A DNA stretch of 33,085 bases, taken from Gemmatimonadota bacterium (GTDB lineage Bacteria > Gemmatimonadota > Gemmatimonadetes > Gemmatimonadales > Gemmatimonadaceae). The DNA lies in NCBI GenBank assembly GCA_016218305.1, contig JACREJ010000041.1, forward strand, positions 1 to 33,085. The letters run 5' to 3'. The position numbers were made by a program, and so were the translations under genes. Below are positions 30,485-33,085 of the stretch, in pieces; positions within the stretch are counted from its first letter, which is position 1, and the number at the start of each line of letters is the position of its first letter. Below the pieces are notes generated by a model. It worked only from the letters and a program-made list of their open reading frames with translations, was not told the origin of the DNA and searched no databases.

Positions 30485-31561
30485 ATGAGAATCGCCATTT
30501 CCACCGGCGGCGGAGACGCCCCGGGCCTGAATGCGGTCATCCGCGCCGCCGTGATGTCGGCGATCGACCGGGGGTGGCACGTCCTCGGCATCAAGCGCGG
30601 CTACATGGGCCTGCTGGGCGAGGATGAGGTCCTCCCGCTCACCGCCGACAGCGTGCGGGGCATCGCCCACCTGGGCGGCACGATCCTCCGCACGACGAAT
30701 CGCGGGAATCCGTTCCACTATCCGGTGCGCCAGAGCGACGGCACGTACCGCGAGGTGGACCGCTCGGACGAGCTGATCGAGAACGCCCGCAACCTCGGCA
30801 TCGAGGCCTTCATCACGATCGGCGGCGACGGGTCCCTCGCCATCGCCCAGCGGCTCTTCGAGAAGGGCGTGCGGATCGTCGGCGTGCCGAAGACCATCGA
30901 CAACGACGTGAGCGGCACGATCACGACCTTCGGCTTCGACACGGCGGTCACCACCGCCATGGAAGCGATCGACAAGCTGCACACGACGGCGTCGAGCCAC
31001 GACCGCGTGCTGGTGCTCGAGGTCATGGGGCGCGACTGCGGCTTCATTGCGCTCCATTCCGGCGTGTCGGGACAGGCGCACGTGATCCTGATTCCCGAGA
31101 TCGCGTTCGACATCGACAAGGTGTGCGCGCATATCATGCAGCGCGACGCGCAGGGCAAGAAGTTTGCGATCGTCGTGGTTGCGGAAGGCGTGCCGTTCGA
31201 GGGCGAGCAGGGATCGCTTGGCGAGTCCATGCCGGGGCAGGCGCGGCGGGTCGGCGGCGTGGCGGACCGCATCGCCAAGGCCATTCAGGCGCGCACGGGC
31301 AAGGAGTGCCGGTCGCTGGTGCTCGGACACCTCCAGCGCGGGGGAATGCCCACGGGGTATGACCGCCTGCTCGCGACGCGGTTCGGCGGCGCGGCCACCG
31401 AGGCGGTGGCCAACGCCAAGTGGGGGCACATGGTGGCGCTGCAGACGCCGCACATCGTGCCGATTCCCATCGTCGAGGCGCTGCAGGCGCCCAAGCGCGT
31501 GGATCCGACGCACGATATCGTTCGCACGGCGCGGCGGATCGGGATCTCGTTCGGGGATTGA
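30485..31561 (+). CDS. pfkA: 6-phosphofructokinase
   Basis: The 358-residue enzyme phosphorylates fructose-6-phosphate in glycolysis. Conserved blocks are STGGGDAPGLNAVIRA at the nucleotide site, GGDGS at about 113-117, PKTIDNDVSGT from about 137, MGRDCGFIALHSG with the conserved MGR motif, and LGHLQRGG near 283. Gly in GGDGS (Asp in PPi-dependent enzymes) indicates ATP as donor, whereas Lys in PKTIDND (Gly in E. coli PfkA) is usual in PPi-dependent and group III enzymes. The mixed signature fits a group III ATP-dependent enzyme. No ribosome site precedes the ATG. It starts 21 nt after the selenoprotein stop, so the two may be co-transcribed. Confidence 0.95.
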   Translation: MRIAISTGGGDAPGLNAVIRAAVMSAIDRGWHVLGIKRGYMGLLGEDEVLPLTADSVRGIAHLGGTILRTTNRGNPFHYPVRQSDGTYREVDRSDELIENARNLGIEAFITIGGDGSLAIAQRLFEKGVRIVGVPKTIDNDVSGTITTFGFDTAVTTAMEAIDKLHTTASSHDRVLVLEVMGRDCGFIALHSGVSGQAHVILIPEIAFDIDKVCAHIMQRDAQGKKFAIVVVAEGVPFEGEQGSLGESMPGQARRVGGVADRIAKAIQARTGKECRSLVLGHLQRGGMPTGYDRLLATRFGGAATEAVANAKWGHMVALQTPHIVPIPIVEALQAPKRVDPTHDIVRTARRIGISFGD

Positions 31562-31608
31562 TCGGGGAGGTGGCGGGACGCCCGTGGATCAGGAACGTGG
31601 CTGCCGGG

Positions 31609-31614
31609 TATGAT
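31609..31614 (+). promoter_or_regulatory. Candidate -10 box (TATGAT)
   Basis: TATGAT is a near-consensus -10 hexamer in an otherwise GC-rich gap. It would give a leader of about 60 nt for the next gene, with a GTCCG/CGGAC stem and then GGAGG. The -35 region (TGGATC or GGATCA at 16-18 nt) is poor. Confidence 0.45.
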
Positions 31615-31683
31615 TCACCGAGGTAGCGCCACCGCGGGTTGGATCGTCCGTAGGGCGGACCATCGCCCATTCTGGAGGCAGTT

Positions 31684-32139
31684 CTGAAGCGCTTGTCCTT
31701 GATCTTGCCGGTTCTGCTCCTGTCGTCCGCTGCTGCGGCGCAGGATTCGCGCGTGCCGTCCTCGCGCATGCCGGAGTCATTCACGCCGCCTGCCGGGCTC
31801 TGCCGGCTCTGGATCAGCGGCGTGCCGGCCTCGCAGCAGCCAGCGCCCACCGACTGCGCCAGCGCCATCCGGAACCGGCCGTCCAACGCGGCGGTGGTCT
31901 TCGGCCCGCAGCTTCGCGGCGAGTCCATGGAGATGCGTCCCTTTGCGGGGCGTTCGGGGCACGCCCCGGCGCGGCAGCTGGCGCCCGACGCGCGGCAACC
32001 GGATGTCCGTCAGATTGAGACGCTGCAGCCGGGAGGTCGCCCGGTCCAGGTGCGCGAGGATCCGCGCGGCCGCACGCCGGACCGGGTGCCTGACTCGGCC
32101 GTGAAGCCCGCCAAACGCAAGCCGGAGAAGCCGCAGTAA
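31684..32139 (+). CDS. Secreted Pro/Arg-rich protein, possible CTG start
   Basis: The 151-residue product has a signal peptide (KRLSLILPVLLLSSAAAAQ) and a disordered, Pro/Arg/Gln-rich mature part with only two Cys (GLCRLW and TDCASA), which might form a disulfide; the end is Lys/Pro-rich. No ATG is available near the start. GGAGG at 31674-31678 lies 5 nt before CTG 31684, giving a normal basic n-region; a TTG at 31693 would need 14 nt. I therefore chose the rare CTG start. The LCRLWISGVPASQQPAPTDC stretch recurs in my experience in proteins of unknown function from this kind of bacterium, so no role is assigned. Confidence 0.7.
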   Translation: MKRLSLILPVLLLSSAAAAQDSRVPSSRMPESFTPPAGLCRLWISGVPASQQPAPTDCASAIRNRPSNAAVVFGPQLRGESMEMRPFAGRSGHAPARQLAPDARQPDVRQIETLQPGGRPVQVREDPRGRTPDRVPDSAVKPAKRKPEKPQ

Positions 32140-32195
32140 GCCAGCCCCTGCGCCCCGTCACTGACCCGTACCTCCCGCGCGATCACGATACCTTC

Positions 32196-33085
32196 GTGCG
32201 CAGCGGGACCGGGGGACGCATCATCGTCATCGCCCCGACCCGCGCGGCGTGCGAGACGATCGAACTGGCCTTCACGCTCGACATCGAGACGGTGCTGTGG
32301 AAGAGCCACGGCGAACGCCTGCGCGCGCTCGCCGCGCGGCTCACCGCCGAGGGGGAGCGCGGCGGGCAGCGCCCGGGCTTCGGCATCGTGGCCGGCACGG
32401 GGACGGGCAAGACGCTGAGCATCAAGCCCATCGCCCAGATCATGCTTGCCACCGACGACCTGCGCGTGGGCGTCATCAACCGCGAGCGCGAGGCGACGCC
32501 GGAGACGCCCACCTGGAACGTCATCATCGTCACCACCGGCATCGCACGGCGCTGGTTCCAGGACGGCGACATCCGGCCGCAGGACACGCTGGTCGTGGAC
32601 GAGATCCACCAGACCTCCGCCGAGCTGGAGCTGTGCCTCGCCCTCGGCAAGCGCGTCGGATGCCGGTACATCTGGCTGTCGGCCACGGTGGACCCGGCGT
32701 TCTACGCGCGCTATCTCGTCGCCGCCGAGGTGATTGAAAGCAGTGCGTTCGATCCGGCGAAGGCCGCGGTGGTCGAGGTCATTCGCAAGAAGCCGCTCGA
32801 CTTCCTCGATGACAGGTTCCTGCAGCGCGTCACCAAGGAGAAGCGCGGCGTGGGCGTCTTCCTGCCCACGCGCGCCGGGGTCGAACAGGCGGCGGCGCTG
32901 GTGCAGGAGCGCTTTCCGCGGATGAACGTCGCGTTCTACCACGGCGGCGAGCCGATTCGGGTGATCCGCCCGTTTTTGGAAGGGCAGGAACCCAAGCCGT
33001 TCCTCCTCGCGATGACCGCGGCGGGGCAGAGCGCCCTCAACGTGCAGGGACTCGATACGGTGGTCATCGACGACACGCGCTTCAC
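32196..33085 (+). CDS. DEAH-box helicase, 5' part (runs off the window)
   Basis: The frame is open to the right edge and codes for a superfamily 2 helicase: GTGTGKT (Walker A) at 67-73 from the GTG, DEIH at 135-138, and SAT at about 162-164, followed by a second RecA-like domain (GVGVFLPTRAGVEQ, then LNVQGLDTVVIDDTRF). An earlier segment RIIVIAPTRAACETIELAF precedes the P-loop. The start is unclear: GTG 32196 is the first ordinary start, but the frame stays open upstream through an in-frame CTG at 32148, and residues before 32196 (DPYLPRDHDTF) read as protein. No ribosome site is clear. An ATG-only search would miss this gene. RNA versus DNA specificity is undetermined. Confidence 0.82.
   Translation, partial: MRSGTGGRIIVIAPTRAACETIELAFTLDIETVLWKSHGERLRALAARLTAEGERGGQRPGFGIVAGTGTGKTLSIKPIAQIMLATDDLRVGVINREREATPETPTWNVIIVTTGIARRWFQDGDIRPQDTLVVDEIHQTSAELELCLALGKRVGCRYIWLSATVDPAFYARYLVAAEVIESSAFDPAKAAVVEVIRKKPLDFLDDRFLQRVTKEKRGVGVFLPTRAGVEQAAALVQERFPRMNVAFYHGGEPIRVIRPFLEGQEPKPFLLAMTAAGQSALNVQGLDTVVIDDTRF

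Overview
This is a GC-rich (visibly well above 60%), gene-dense bacterial chromosome segment. Tandem Pkn-type Ser/Thr kinases with C-terminal membrane segments, many Lys/Ala-rich lipoproteins, a fused alpha-beta E1 dehydrogenase, a leishmanolysin-like lipoprotein and truncated TonB-plug proteins together suggest a member of Gemmatimonadota. That placement is inferred from gene content; there is no rRNA or marker phylogeny in the window. No tRNA, rRNA, CRISPR array, insertion sequence or prophage gene was seen.

Layout. 1-5590: a repeat arm, a fused 2-oxoacid dehydrogenase E1 (minus), a secreted protein, a stand-alone NFACT-R protein, and two alpha/beta hydrolases of which the first is a lipoprotein. 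5591-6457: a strongly folded, probably transcribed RNA element ending in a terminator-like hairpin just upstream of a small HNH protein, then a heptamer-repeat palindrome. 6424-8880: an AraC-HTH/methylguanine-DNA methyltransferase (minus), an unknown lipoprotein and a small membrane protein. 8896-10734: glutamine-dependent NAD+ synthetase (minus). 10942-16103: an apparent four-gene operon with a bifunctional penicillin-binding protein, a CHASE3-like/GAF sensor, an M8 metalloprotease lipoprotein and a small lipoprotein. 16247-18802: Lon protease (minus). 19111-23132: two overlapping Ser/Thr kinases. 23204-24869: two tandem carboxypeptidase-regulatory/plug paralogues. 24870-27924: two more alpha/beta hydrolases around a protein of unknown function. 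27934-29238: DEAD-box RNA helicase. 29245-29361: a 51-bp-armed inverted repeat. 29362-31561: a pseudopilin (minus), a small lipoprotein, a UGA-containing SelW-like (Rdx) selenoprotein and 6-phosphofructokinase. 31684-33085: a secreted protein of unknown function and the 5' part of a DEAH-box helicase.

Most notable: (1) a hidden selenoprotein gene at 30227-30463, with an in-frame UGA in a CxxU motif and a bacterial-SECIS-like hairpin placed as expected; (2) a multi-helix RNA candidate at 5670-5854 upstream of an HNH gene; (3) a class of intergenic palindromes in which two have arms of short tandem repeats (7 bp or 11 bp units) and a second family has purine-rich arms bounded by a shared 10-mer. 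They sit mostly at convergent gene ends and in two places reach into stop codons.

Functionally the window mixes core metabolism (E1, NadE, PfkA), protein quality control (Lon, possibly the NFACT-R protein), envelope functions (PBP, lipoproteins, pseudopilin), signalling (kinases, CHASE3-like/GAF) and redox (Rdx). Neighbouring genes mostly look unrelated in pathway, apart from the operon-like runs noted above.
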